Of a DNA stretch of 64,000 nucleotides, positions 26,541 to 35,722 are shown in pieces. The DNA comes from Sva-07 sp963716095 (GTDB taxonomy: Bacteria; Actinomycetota; Acidimicrobiia; Acidimicrobiales; Ilumatobacteraceae): contig CAVQSV010000006.1 in the NCBI GenBank assembly GCA_963716095.1, forward strand, positions 32,910 through 96,909, written 5' to 3'. Numbering within the stretch: the stretch's first letter is position 1; every line of letters begins with the position of its first letter. Position numbers and translations under genes: made by a program. Under the pieces are notes generated by a model that saw nothing but the letters and a program-made list of their open reading frames with translations, did not search any database and was not told where the DNA came from.

Positions 26541-28355
26541 ATGGGGAACGAGACGGCGACGAGCACCGAGATCGACCGGGATGCGCTGCGCGCGAAGTAC
26601 CGCGAGGAACGCGAGAAACGGCTGCGACCTGACGGGAACGAGCAGTACATCGAGGTCACCGGCGTCTTCGAGCACTACGTCGAGGACCCGTACGTCGAGG
26701 CTGTCGACCGTGAGCCGCTGTTCGACGAGGTGACGTTCGCGTTCATCGGTGGCGGCTTCGCCGGGCTCGTGACCGCTGCGAAACTCCGCGACGCCGGCGT
26801 CGACGACATCCGACTCATCGAGAAGGGCGGCGACTTCGGCGGCACCTGGTACTGGAACCGCTACCCCGGCGCCCAGTGCGACACCGCTGCGTTCGTGTAC
26901 CTGCCGCTGCTCGAGGAGACCGGGCACATGCCGAGCGAGAAGTACACCCACGGCCCCGAGATCCTCGACCACTCACGCCGCATCGGTCGCCACTACGACC
27001 TCTACGACCGGGCGGTCTTCTCCACCGAAGTGACGTCGCTGACCTGGGACGACGACACCCACCGCTGGATCATCCGCACGAACCGTGGCGACGAGATGCG
27101 CGCCAAGTTCGTGTCGATGGGCACCGGTCCGCTGCACCGTCCGAAACTCCCCGGTCTTCCCGGTATCGAGACCTTCGAGGGCCACAGCTTCCACACCAGT
27201 CGCTGGGACTACGACTACACCGGCGGCGACCCGGACGGCGCTCCGCTCACCGGCCTGGCCGACAAACGCGTCGGGATCATCGGCACCGGCGCCACTGCGG
27301 TGCAGTGCATCCCCCACCTGGCTCGGGCGACGAAGGAGCTGTACGTGTTCCAGCGCACGCCGTCGTCGATCGACGTGCGCAACAACCACGAGATCGACCC
27401 CGACTGGTTCCGCGACCTCGAACCCGGTTGGCAGGCGAAATGGTTGATGAACTTCACCACCCTGCAGACCGGCGGCTTCGCCGACGAGGACCTGGTGATG
27501 GACGGCTGGACCGACATCAGCAAGCGCATCCGCGACAAGGTGGTCAACTCGGGCAAGCCGTTCAATCGTGAGACGTTCGTCGAGGCCTACGAGGACTCCG
27601 ACGACGAGAAGATGACCGAGATCCGCGAGCGCGTCGATTCGCTCGTCGCCGACGCCGAGACCGCAGAGGCACTCAAACCGTGGTACCGCCAGCTGTGCAA
27701 GCGGCCGTGCTTCCACGACGAGTACCTCGACGCCTACAACCAGCCGGGCACGCGCCTGGTCGACACCGACGGCAAGGGCGTCGAGCGCATCGACGCCACC
27801 GGCATCTGGGCCAACGGCGAGCACTTCGAACTCGACTGCATCATCTACGCGTCGGGCTTCGAGGTCGGTACCGAGCTGGTGCGTCGCGCCGGCTTCGAGA
27901 CCACCGGGCGCGACGGCGTCACGCTGAGCGAACGGTGGGCGGACGGGATGCAGAGCCTCCACGGCATCCACGTGCACGGGTTCCCGAACCTGTTCATGGT
28001 CACGCTCGGTCAGGCGGCGAACCTGATCTCGAACGTCCCGCACAACTACCTCGAGTCCGGCCTGACGATCGCGTCGATCGTGCGCCATGCGCTCGACGTC
28101 GGCGCCGAAGAGGTCGAGGTGACGCCCGAGGCGGAGGCTGCATGGATCGAACGGTTGGAAGCGGGTGCCCAGGCCCGCATGACCCAGATGCCCGACTGCA
28201 CCCCCGGCTACTACAACAACGAGGGCCAGCCGATCACCGGCCGCCGCGCCGTGCTCAACTCGATGGCGTTTCCCGAGGGCCCGGTTGCGTACTTCCACTA
28301 CATCGCCGACTGGCGATCGACCGGCGACTTCGACGGCATCGAATTCCGCCCATGA
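26541..28355 (+). CDS. Baeyer-Villiger-type flavin monooxygenase
   Basis: FAD- and NADPH-dependent monooxygenase of 604 residues, likely converting ketones to esters or lactones. It has an N-terminal extension of about 60 residues, the FAD-binding GGGFAGLVTA, the BVMO fingerprint FEGHSFHTSRWDY (FxGxxxHxxxW[PD]) and the NADPH site GIIGTGATAVQ. Near the C-terminus, YASGFEVGTE matches the ATG motif region. Length fits the cyclopentadecanone/phenylacetone type. It has its own leaderless-type promoter and is followed by two repeat elements and a second flavoprotein. Substrate is unknown; steroid or alkyl ketone is possible. Confidence 0.9.
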   Translation: MGNETATSTEIDRDALRAKYREEREKRLRPDGNEQYIEVTGVFEHYVEDPYVEAVDREPLFDEVTFAFIGGGFAGLVTAAKLRDAGVDDIRLIEKGGDFGGTWYWNRYPGAQCDTAAFVYLPLLEETGHMPSEKYTHGPEILDHSRRIGRHYDLYDRAVFSTEVTSLTWDDDTHRWIIRTNRGDEMRAKFVSMGTGPLHRPKLPGLPGIETFEGHSFHTSRWDYDYTGGDPDGAPLTGLADKRVGIIGTGATAVQCIPHLARATKELYVFQRTPSSIDVRNNHEIDPDWFRDLEPGWQAKWLMNFTTLQTGGFADEDLVMDGWTDISKRIRDKVVNSGKPFNRETFVEAYEDSDDEKMTEIRERVDSLVADAETAEALKPWYRQLCKRPCFHDEYLDAYNQPGTRLVDTDGKGVERIDATGIWANGEHFELDCIIYASGFEVGTELVRRAGFETTGRDGVTLSERWADGMQSLHGIHVHGFPNLFMVTLGQAANLISNVPHNYLESGLTIASIVRHALDVGAEEVEVTPEAEAAWIERLEAGAQARMTQMPDCTPGYYNNEGQPITGRRAVLNSMAFPEGPVAYFHYIADWRSTGDFDGIEFRP

Positions 28356-28388
28356 CCTCCCCACCACCCCTCCCCCACCACCCCGGAA

Positions 28389-28433
28389 AAATGTGCGCCG
28401 GGGCAGCACCAGCGGGCCGATCTGCGCACATTT
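28389..28433. repeat. Palindromic repeat P4, copy 1
   Basis: Arms AAATGTGCGC and GCGCACATTT flank a centre ending CCAGCGGGCCGATCTGCGCA. The same 20-base core recurs exactly in the next copy. Confidence 0.75.
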
Positions 28434-28455
28434 CCGTGGAAGGCGAACGTCTCGC

Positions 28456-28508
28456 CCGAAACGTGCGCACCAGCAGGTCTCCAGCGGGCCGATCTGCGCA
28501 AGTTTCGG
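28456..28508. repeat. Palindromic repeat P4, copy 2
   Basis: Arms CCGAAACGTGCGCA and TGCGCAAGTTTCGG pair with one mismatch. The core CCAGCGGGCCGATCTGCGCA is identical to copy 1, while the outer arms differ but still pair with each other. Confidence 0.75.
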
Positions 28509-28540
28509 ATGGGTGAGGTGCGGGGGGCGGCGGGCTGTTC

Positions 28541-30054
28541 ATGAACGTCGTGGTCGTCGGCGGCGGCGTCGCGGGTCTGGCGACGGCGCTGCACCTCGGT
28601 CGGGCCGGACACGGCGTCACCGTGATCGAACGCGACGACACGCCGATGCCCGAGACTGCTGACGAGGCGTTCGAGTGGAACCGGCGGGGCGCCCCGCAGG
28701 TGCGTCACAGCCATGCGTTCCTCGCCCGGTTGCGCAATCTGCTGCGTGACCATCAGCCCGACATCCTCGAGGCGCTCCTCGCCGAGGGTGCCACCGAGAT
28801 GCGTTTCGGCGACGGTGTTCCTCCCGAAATGGACTTCGCTCCCGAGCCGGGCGACGAGGACCTCGTCATGATCGCCTGCCGCCGCACCACCTTCGAGTGG
28901 GTGTTGCGTCGGGCCGCGCTCGCCGAACCGAACGTGACGATCCGCACCGGCCTCGCCGCCACCGCCCTCCTCACCGAACGCCTCACCACCCCGACCAACC
29001 CGAAAGATGCGCACGAGACGAGCACCAGCGGTCGGATCCGCGCACAATTCGGCGACATCCCGACCGTGACCGGGGTACGACTCGACGACGGGACCGAACT
29101 CGCTGCCGATCTCGTCGTGGCAGCGAACGGGAGGCGAAGCGCGGTGGCCGAGTGGCTGGCCGAGATCGGGAGCCGCGAAGTGACCGAGACCGTCGAGGAC
29201 ACCGGGATCGTGTACGCCAGCCGCTTCTATCGGCTGCTTCCAGCCGCCGAACTGCCGCCTCGCACCGGGCCGATCGGTGGAGACCTCGGCTACGTCAAGT
29301 ACGGCACGTTCGTCGGCGACAACCGAACGTTCAGCATCACGCTCGCCATCCCGACCGACGACGACGAACTCCGCCGGCGCCTCGCCGACCCTGCGGCGTT
29401 CGATGCGGCAGCCCGCTCATTGCCGGCGACCGCACCATGGCTCGATGGACGAGCCGAACCCATCACGCCCGAGGTCCACATGATGGCCGGCCTCCTGAAC
29501 AAGTGGAGCGACTACGTCGTCGACCGCGAACCGGCGGCGATCGGCCTGGTCCCGGTCGGCGACGCCGTGCTGTGCACCAATCCGCTGTACGGACGTGGAT
29601 GCAGTACCGCCTACTGGAGTGCTCACCTCCTGGCAACGGCGGTCGCCGAACAGGGTGACGACACACGAGCTGTGGCTGTTTCCTACGACGAGGCCCTGCG
29701 AGCCGAGATCCACCCCTGGTATCGATCGTCGGTCGAACAGGATCGAGAAGCGCGTCGGGTGGCCGCAGCGCTTCTGGCGGGCGAGGACCCCTACGCCGAT
29801 GCATCCGACCCGAGGACATTCACCCGGTCGGTCCTACGTGACGGTCTGTCCCCCGCGCTGCGAACCGATCAAGTGGTGTTGCGGGCGTTCGTGACGAATC
29901 TCAACCTGCTGTCGCCGCCCGACGCATTGCTCACCGACCCTGACTTCGGAGCCAGGATCTTCGCCGTGCTCCAGACGAAGGATCAGCGGCCACCCGAACC
30001 CCCGCTCGGCCCCGCCACCCGCGCGAGTTCGTCGACGCCCTGCCCGCCGCCTGA
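28541..30054 (+). CDS. FAD-dependent oxidoreductase with a repeat-encoded insertion, frame break near the 3' end
   Basis: Flavoprotein of about 505 residues with the Rossmann start VVVVGGGVAGLATALHLGRAG and a C-terminal FAD contact, GLVPVGDAVLCTNPLYGRG. It resembles the geranylgeranyl-reductase/aromatic-hydroxylase group; the substrate is not evident. Between TERLTT and TVTGVRLDDG sits a segment (about residues 153-171, PKDAHETSTSGRIRAQFG) encoded by a P4 repeat copy. In the original frame the gene runs into a palindrome and stops at 30094. Restoring two GCGC sites near 30020 instead gives REFVDALPAA and a stop at 30052-30054, which I prefer. Confidence 0.75.
29001..29051. repeat. Palindromic repeat P4, diverged copy inside a coding region
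   Basis: Contains ACCAGCGGTCGGATCCGCGCA, matching the P4 core at about 16 of 20 positions, flanked by partly pairing arms (CGAAAGATGCGCA and CGCGCACAATTCG). It lies in frame in the flavoprotein gene and encodes about 17 residues absent from the usual domain layout. Confidence 0.6.
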
Positions 30055-30055
30055 T

Positions 30056-30090
30056 CGTGGTTCCCCGTGCCCTGGGCACGGGGAACCACG
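30056..30090. repeat. Palindromic repeat P1, perfect copy
   Basis: 17-base perfect arms CGTGGTTCCCCGTGCCC and GGGCACGGGGAACCACG around a single T. It lies immediately after the preferred stop of the flavoprotein, about 170 bp before the LuxR gene on the same strand. Confidence 0.88.
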
Positions 30091-30258
30091 GTGACAGCTC
30101 GCTCCATATGGAAACCGTCTGTTTTACGTAAATGGATTGTTTGCATCCCGCGAACAATGGCTCGTCAAGATGCCAACAAGATGCGTTCTCAGCTCTTGTA
30201 ACCGACGCCGAGTGCACGTACTTTCAGCCCCTCACCACAAGCGAGGAGTTGGGCTGCG

Positions 30259-31070
30259 ATGCACACCGCAACGAAGCCGGCGGCAATTCCGACACGGCCA
30301 CCATTGGACCAATGGCGTGCCGAAGCCGACCACAGCGATACGACGACCGGATGCGTTCTCGTCGTCGCGGAACACGCACTGTTGGGTGTCGGCTTGCGCG
30401 CGGCGCTTGCCGAACGCGGCTGGGATGTCGAAACGACCGACGACATGGCGGCGTGCGACGTCGTCGAACGGACACAACGACTTCAGGCGCAGTGCGTACT
30501 GCTCGACGTCCATCTGGGCGGCGGCCAGGACAACACCGCCGAGCTGGTCAGGGCGGTCGGTTCGACCGGAGCGAACGTGGTGACGCTGACCGCCGAACGA
30601 CGCCGCATGGTGCTCGCCGAGTGGCTCGAGGCCGGCGCCGCTGGCTGGATCCCCAAGTGCGCCGACCTCGACGACGTCGACTCGACGTTGACCAAGGTGG
30701 TCGGCGGCGAGGCGATCATCGGGCGCACGGAGCGCTCCGAACTGCTGGAGCACCTCCGGGTCGAGCGCATCCGGTTGATCCGAACCAAGGCACGATTCGA
30801 CCAACTCACGCCGCGGCTGAGGCACACGTGCTCTCCGCCCTCGCCGACGGCCTCAGCGCCGACGAGATCGCCGAACAGCACTATGTGGCGCTGAGCACGG
30901 TCCGATCCCAGATCCGCGCCGTACTCCAGAAGCTCGACGTGAACTCACAACTGGCGGCCGTCGCCATCGCTGACGCCCACCGGTGGTTGCTGCCGAACAA
31001 CCCGTCCTCCGACCGGGACCGGCGGCGCTCGCCATCGGGTGCCGATCGCAGCGACCTGCAGCGGGCGTAA
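30259..31070 (+). CDS. NarL/FixJ-type response regulator, frame-disrupted at about 30818
   Basis: DNA-binding response regulator of about 271 residues. The receiver domain (about 35-160) has the phosphoacceptor in CVLLDVHLGGG and the Lys of GWIPKC. After a linker, the LuxR-type helix-turn-helix begins LTPR and runs GLSADEIAEQHYVALSTVRSQIRAVLQKLDV. The break near 30818 falls in the LTPR motif; two GCGC restorations give LTPRGAEAHVLSALADG. ATG 30259 has GAGGAG upstream. The roughly 170 bp upstream of it contain an AT-rich patch (30110-30140) that may hold its promoter. It lies before the tadBC pair and no histidine kinase is adjacent. Confidence 0.82.
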
Positions 31071-31164
31071 CACCAGAACCGCAAGCTCGTCGGCGCCGCA
31101 GCCGACAGCTGGGCAACAAGCCTGACGAACGAGCGATCAGGCGTGGAACAGGACGACGGCGAGT

Positions 31165-32270
31165 GTGCCGGCGATCATCATCGAGACTGCGCCGACGACC
31201 ACGGCTGCCCCGACGACGACGGTCGCGCCCGCGACCACGGTTGCGCCCGCGACCACCGTTGCACCCCTCCCGACCGCAGTGGCCGCCGCGGAGACGCCGC
31301 CGGCGCCGCCGACGACCCCGACCGTCGTGTCGGCGGACCAGGCCCCGTCGACGGTGTGGCTGTGGGTGGGCGCGGCCGGAATCTTCGTCTGCCTCTTCCT
31401 CATTGGCGCTCTGCTCTTCCCGCGGGCCCGGGTCTCGAAGGCTCGACTCGGCATCGAAGGGCCACGGACGGCTTCGTCGATGGGGATGAAGACGATCTCG
31501 GCGGTCGACGAGGCGCTCGAACGCTATGGAAAACGAGCCGACCTCGGCGAGACCCTTGCGATGGCCAACGTTGCGATGCAACCAGCCGAGTTCACCGCAA
31601 CCGTCGCAGTTCTCGCGATCGTCGCCGGGCTGGTCGGTCTGGTCGTCGTCGGTCCGATCGTCGGGCTGATCGTGGCGGCCCTGGTGTGCGTCGGAGCTGC
31701 GGCCTACGTTCGACGGGCGAGCGATCGTCGGCGAGCGGCCTTCGCCGATCAACTCCCCGACGTGTTGCAGTTGGTCACCACGGCGCTCCGGAGCGGATAC
31801 GGAATCACCCAGGCGCTGGAATCGGTTGCCGAAGAGGCGGAGGAACCCGCCGCAGCGAGTTCGCCAACGTGCTCGCCGAGTCGCGGCTCGGCCGGGACCT
31901 GTCGGAATCGATGCACGCACTCGCCAGCCGCATGGACAGCAAGGACCTCGAGTGGGTCGTGTCGGCGATCGACATCAACCGTGACACCGGCGGCAACCTG
32001 TCGGAGATCCTCCAGAAGGTCAGCATGACCATCCGAGAGCGCGCACGGATCGGACGTCAGGTTCGAACGCTCACCGCCGAGGGGCGCCTCTCGGCACGCA
32101 TTCTGCTCATCTTGCCGTTCGCCATGCTTCTCTGGCAATGGCGAGTGAACCCGGACAACCTCGCGAAGCTCACCGAAGGCATCGGCCTGATCTTCCTGGC
32201 GATCGCCGGGGTCCTGCTGGTGCTGGGCTCGCTGTGGGTTCGCCGGATCGTCAACTCGGTGGCGCTGTGA
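31165..32270 (+). CDS. tadB: TadB-like type II/IV secretion inner-membrane protein, frame-disrupted at about 31862
   Basis: Inner-membrane platform protein of the Tad (Flp pilus) type secretion system, T2SSF family, about 369 residues. The N-terminal 50 residues are a Thr/Ala/Pro-rich tract unusual for TadB, then a helix (about 58-80), two central helices (about 130-175), the T2SSF domain (LPDVLQLVTTALRSGYGITQALESV, then FANVLAESRLGRDLSESMHAL and DTGGNLSEIL) and two C-terminal helices. The break near 31862 is repaired by two GCGC restorations (PAPRSEFANVL). The start GTG is weakly supported. Only tadC follows; no TadA ATPase or pilin gene is near. Confidence 0.78.
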
Positions 32271-32298
32271 TCGTCACCGGCGCAACGAAAGGAACGAC

Positions 32299-33158
32299 AT
32301 GGACCTGACAATCGTCCTCGGTGCCTCAGCCGTGGTCGGGGCTGTCGGCTGCACTCTGGTGGGGCCTGACCGCCCGACCCTCGGCGGCGCGCGGCAATCT
32401 CTACGCCGGACTCCCCGAGCCACCGCCGGCGCAGAGCGCTCTCGCCGGCACGATGCGCCAGCTCGGGACATCGGCCAGACGGGCCATGCCCCATGCGCTG
32501 GTCGACGGGCTCGAGGTCCGGCTCGTACAGGCCGGCCATCCCGGCGGCCTCGATCTGCCACGCCTCCTCGGCATCAAGGTGACGATGTCCGTGCTCGGCG
32601 CGCTGTTCCTGCTCCTGTACGGGCAGGTAGTGCTCGCGGTGATCGCCGCCGTGGTGCTGTTCTTCCTGCCGGACTACTGGGTGCTGAGTGTCGCGCGACG
32701 AGCGCCACGAGCAGATCCGTCACGATTCGGCGGACATCATCGACCAGATGACGATCTGCGTGGAGGCCGGACTCGGCTTCGATGCGGCCCTCGCCCGTGT
32801 GCGCCAAGACCAACGAGGGGCCACTCACCGACGAGCTGCGCCGAACCATGAGCGACATCAGAGCAGGCGTGCCCCGAGATCAGGCACTGCGTGCGCTCGC
32901 CGACCGGGCGCAGGTGCCGGAGATCCGGCAGCTCGTCACCGCACTCCTGCAGGCGCAGAAGCACGGTGTGCCCGATCGCCGAGACCCTTCGGGTCCAGGC
33001 CTGCCGAGATGCGCTTGAAGCGGACCCAGCACACCGAGGAAAAGGCGGCGAAGCTCACGGTGAAGATCATCTTCCCGATCATCGTCTGCTTCTTGCCGGT
33101 GTTCCTGATCATCACCGTCGGTGCCGGCTCGATGCTCACCATCTTCGAAGCCCTCTGA
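32299..33158 (+). CDS. tadC: TadC-like secretion inner-membrane protein, frame-disrupted at five sites
   Basis: Second T2SSF platform protein, normally the TadB partner, about 286 residues. Pieces in order are ALWWGLTARPSAARGNL, LLGIKVTMSVLGALFLLLYGQ, ADIIDQMTICVEAGLGFDAALARV, KTNEGPLTDELRRTMSDIRAG, VPEIRQLVTALLQAQKHG and KLTVKIIFPIIVCFLPVFLI. Breaks lie near 32345, 32690, 32800, 32965 and 32995, all in the same direction, and each is repaired by one GCGC restoration. This is the most damaged gene here. ATG 32299 has AAAGGAA upstream and lies 28 bp after tadB. A P1 palindrome follows the stop by 19 bp. Confidence 0.75.
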
Positions 33159-33177
33159 CGCCGTCACGGCTCACCAT

Positions 33178-33212
33178 CGTGGTTCCCCGTGCCCTGGGCA
33201 CGGGGAACCACG
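33178..33212. repeat. Palindromic repeat P1, perfect copy
   Basis: Identical in both 17-base arms to the copy at 30056. It lies between the convergent ends of tadC and the HtrA-like gene, where it could act as a bidirectional terminator. Confidence 0.88.
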
Positions 33213-33231
33213 AAGTGACGGCGGAACCGGA

Positions 33232-34420
33232 TCAGGTGGGGCGGGTGCCGAGGGTGACGGCGATGTCCTGAGCGGTGCCGTTGCGCTCGACGGTGACCGT
33301 GATCGTGTCGCCGGGCTGATAGGTGGCGATTGCCGCGCCGAGCGAGGTCGGGTCGGTGATCTCGGTGTCGTCGACGGCGACGATCACATCGCCGACCTGC
33401 AGCGTGCTGTCGGCGGCACCGGAGCCGTCGGCGATCTCGACGATCTCGACGCCGAGGCCCTCGCCGGTGGGCTGCGTGGTGACACCCATCAGTGCCCGGT
33501 CGGGCACGCTGCCGTCCCGGAGTGAGTCGATCACGTCCATCACCGGGGTGATCGCGATGGCGAAGCCGATGTTCTCGGCCCCACCGGCGATGGCGGTGTT
33601 GATGCCGACCACTTCGCCGCGTTCGTTCAGCAGCGGACCACCCGAGTTGCCGGGGTTGATGGCGGTGTCGGTCTGCAGAAGGTTGACGAGCTGCACACCG
33701 TTCTCGGCGGTGATCGTGCGGTTCTTCGCCGACAGGATGCCGGCGGTCACCGACGGCTCACCGTTGAGACCGAGGGCGTACCCGACGGCAACAAGCTGAT
33801 CACCCAGGCGGAGGTCGTCGGAGTCGCCGACGGCGAGCGGCACGAGATCGTCACGATCGACCCGGAGGACGGCGATGTCGCGGCTGGGATCACCGGCGAC
33901 GATGGTTGCCGGCTCGTTGGTCCCGTCTGCGAAGGTCACGACGGTGTCGCCACCGCCATCGACGACGTGGTTGTTGGTGACGATGTAGCCGTCGGCCGAC
34001 AGCACGAACCCGGTACCGGAGCCTTGGCCTCGGGAGGTCGCCTGCGTCACGGAGACCACGGACGGGCGAGCGGCCTGGACGAGGTCGCCGATCGATCCCG
34101 TCGTCGCGACTACGGGTTGGGCAGCCACACCGGGAGTCTCGACGGGCGATGCGGTCGTCGCCGACGAGTCCTGCCCGATGGCGTACCCGCCGACGGCGGC
34201 GCCGGTGAGCGCCATGCCGACGAGCACACCGGCACCGAAGCGCACGCGTCCGCGCCCTCGCGGGCGCGGCAGGAGCCGGTGCGGCCGGTGCGGGCGGCTC
34301 CCAACCAGGGGTCACGGTGGGGGGCGGCGGGCCCACCGTCGTCGTGGACATCGCAGCGAACGGCTCGCCGGGAATCGAGGACGGACGGTCGGTGTATGGC
34401 GGAGTCAGGGGATTTTCCAC
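33232..34420 (-). CDS. HtrA/DegP-like serine protease with PDZ domain, frame-disrupted at about 34255
   Basis: Membrane-anchored quality-control protease of about 396 residues. A Pro/Ala-rich cytoplasmic segment precedes one helix (about 65-85, VLVGMALTGAAVGGYAIG) and an extracytoplasmic trypsin-like domain with catalytic His in VTNNHVVDG, Asp in SRDIAVLRV and Ser in PGNSGGPLL. A PDZ domain with GVEIVEIADGSGAADSTLQVGDVIVAVD closes the protein. The break near 34255 separates the cytoplasmic part from the helix and is repaired by GCGC. The start is taken as GTG 34420; GTG 34429 is also possible. Confidence 0.87.
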
Positions 34421-34537
34421 GTGAGTCACTGTGGGGCGGGTGGGTCAGAATCAGGTGAGAGCCAGGTGATCGGTGGTCGTGAATCGAGATCACCGTCCGC
34501 CCCGCCCGCGGAGTCGGCGGGGTGCCAGGCTGGCGAC

Positions 34538-35308
34538 GTGTACACCGAGATCGACTACGAGCTGCGCGATCACGTCGGGATCATCACCATCGATCGCCCG
34601 GAGGCCCGCAACGCACTGACGTTCACCACCTACGCCGAGCTGGCCGACGCAGTGGAGACCACCACTGCTCGCTGTCTGGTGATCACCGGACGCGACCCGG
34701 CGTTCTGCTCGGGCGACGACGTCAAACAGGTGATGGTCGCCGCCAGCTCTGAGCTCACACGAACCGATCGCGAGCCACGTTTGACCCCGGCTGCGGGAAG
34801 CCTGCTCCGCACCGACGTGCCGATCGTCGCCGCGGTCAACGGCGCTGCGGTCGGCTGGGGAATGGAGCTGGCCCTGATGGCCGACATCCGCGTCGCGTCC
34901 GACCGCGCCAAGTTCGGTGAGCTGTTCGTGAAGCGTGGGCTGTGCTGCGATGTCGCCGGGCTGGCCCGGCTGGTCGAACTCGTCGGGCGTGAGCACGCCG
35001 CTGAGCTGCTGTTCACGGGCCGGGTGATCGATGCGGCTGAAGCACTCGACCTCCGGCTGGTGTCGCGCGTCGTCGACCACGACGAGCTCCTCCCAACCGC
35101 CCTTGCCACGGCCACGAGCATCGCCGCCAATCCTCCGCTGGCCGTCCAAGCCCTGAAACGCGGGTTGCGCACGGCACTCGATCCCGACTGGGACGAACTC
35201 GGCCGCTGGGTCAGCTCCACCCTCGCCGAACTGTTCCGCACCGATGACCACCGCGAAGGCGTCGCCGCCTTCCTCGAGAAGCGCGACCCCGACTACACCG
35301 GGCGGTAG
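34538..35308 (+). CDS. Enoyl-CoA hydratase/isomerase family protein
   Basis: Crotonase-fold enzyme of 256 residues, likely hydrating enoyl-CoA in fatty-acid breakdown. It shows DHVGIITIDRPEARNAL at the start, the first oxyanion-hole segment FCSGDDVKQV and the second, AAVNGAAVGWGMELALMADIRVAS. The catalytic-glutamate region is KRGLCCDVAGLARLVELVG; the Glu expected at the first site is not obvious, so isomerase or another crotonase activity is possible. GTG 34538 has a CAGGCT hexamer six bases upstream and no ribosome-binding site. It ends two bases before a P2 palindrome. Confidence 0.87.
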   Translation: MYTEIDYELRDHVGIITIDRPEARNALTFTTYAELADAVETTTARCLVITGRDPAFCSGDDVKQVMVAASSELTRTDREPRLTPAAGSLLRTDVPIVAAVNGAAVGWGMELALMADIRVASDRAKFGELFVKRGLCCDVAGLARLVELVGREHAAELLFTGRVIDAAEALDLRLVSRVVDHDELLPTALATATSIAANPPLAVQALKRGLRTALDPDWDELGRWVSSTLAELFRTDDHREGVAAFLEKRDPDYTGR

Positions 35309-35309
35309 C

Positions 35310-35342
35310 TGTTACTCGTGGTGTCTGACACCACGAGTAACA
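35310..35342. repeat. Palindromic repeat P2, copy 3
   Basis: 16-base arms (core GTTACTCGTGGTGTC and complement) around a single T, between the convergent ends of the enoyl-CoA hydratase gene and the small membrane protein gene. It overlaps the position expected for a shared terminator. Confidence 0.85.
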
Positions 35343-35347
35343 CGCGC

Positions 35348-35722
35348 TCAGATCAGGTCGCTCGGCGGTGAGCCGTCGGGCGGCGGCATCGGCTGTGCGT
35401 CGGGGTTCGAACGGCGCACCATCCACCAGCTCGCCACCCCGAGCAGGATGACGAACCCGACGATGGCGATCACCGCCACCGTGGTGTCGATGTCGTCGTC
35501 AGGATTGCCGGCCCCGACGAGTGTGTCGTCGGGCGTGCTCTCGTCGGGCGTGCTGTCTTCGGGCACCGTCGTCTCCGGGGGAGCCGGCTCGGTTGTTGCG
35601 GGCGTCGTATCCGATGGTGCAACAGCACCCGCCGGCCCGGCTGCGGCTGCTGGGAGCGACAGAGCGAGTACGCAGAGCGCCCCGACGCCGATTGCCGTTG
35701 CACTCCGTGTGATGTCACGCAT
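35348..35722 (-). CDS. Small exported membrane-anchored protein
   Basis: A 124-residue protein with a signal peptide (about 8-29, ATAIGVGALCVLALSLPAAAAG), an extracellular Pro/Thr/Asp/Glu-rich stretch (about 30-80) and one C-terminal helix (about 82-102, VAVIAIVGFVILLGVASWWMV) ending in a short basic-then-Pro tail. No family recognised. The ATG at 35722 overlaps the stop of the SulP gene by eight bases, so it is translationally coupled to the transporter and may be an accessory subunit; that is inference. Confidence 0.72.
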   Translation of the reverse strand: MRDITRSATAIGVGALCVLALSLPAAAAGPAGAVAPSDTTPATTEPAPPETTVPEDSTPDESTPDDTLVGAGNPDDDIDTTVAVIAIVGFVILLGVASWWMVRRSNPDAQPMPPPDGSPPSDLI

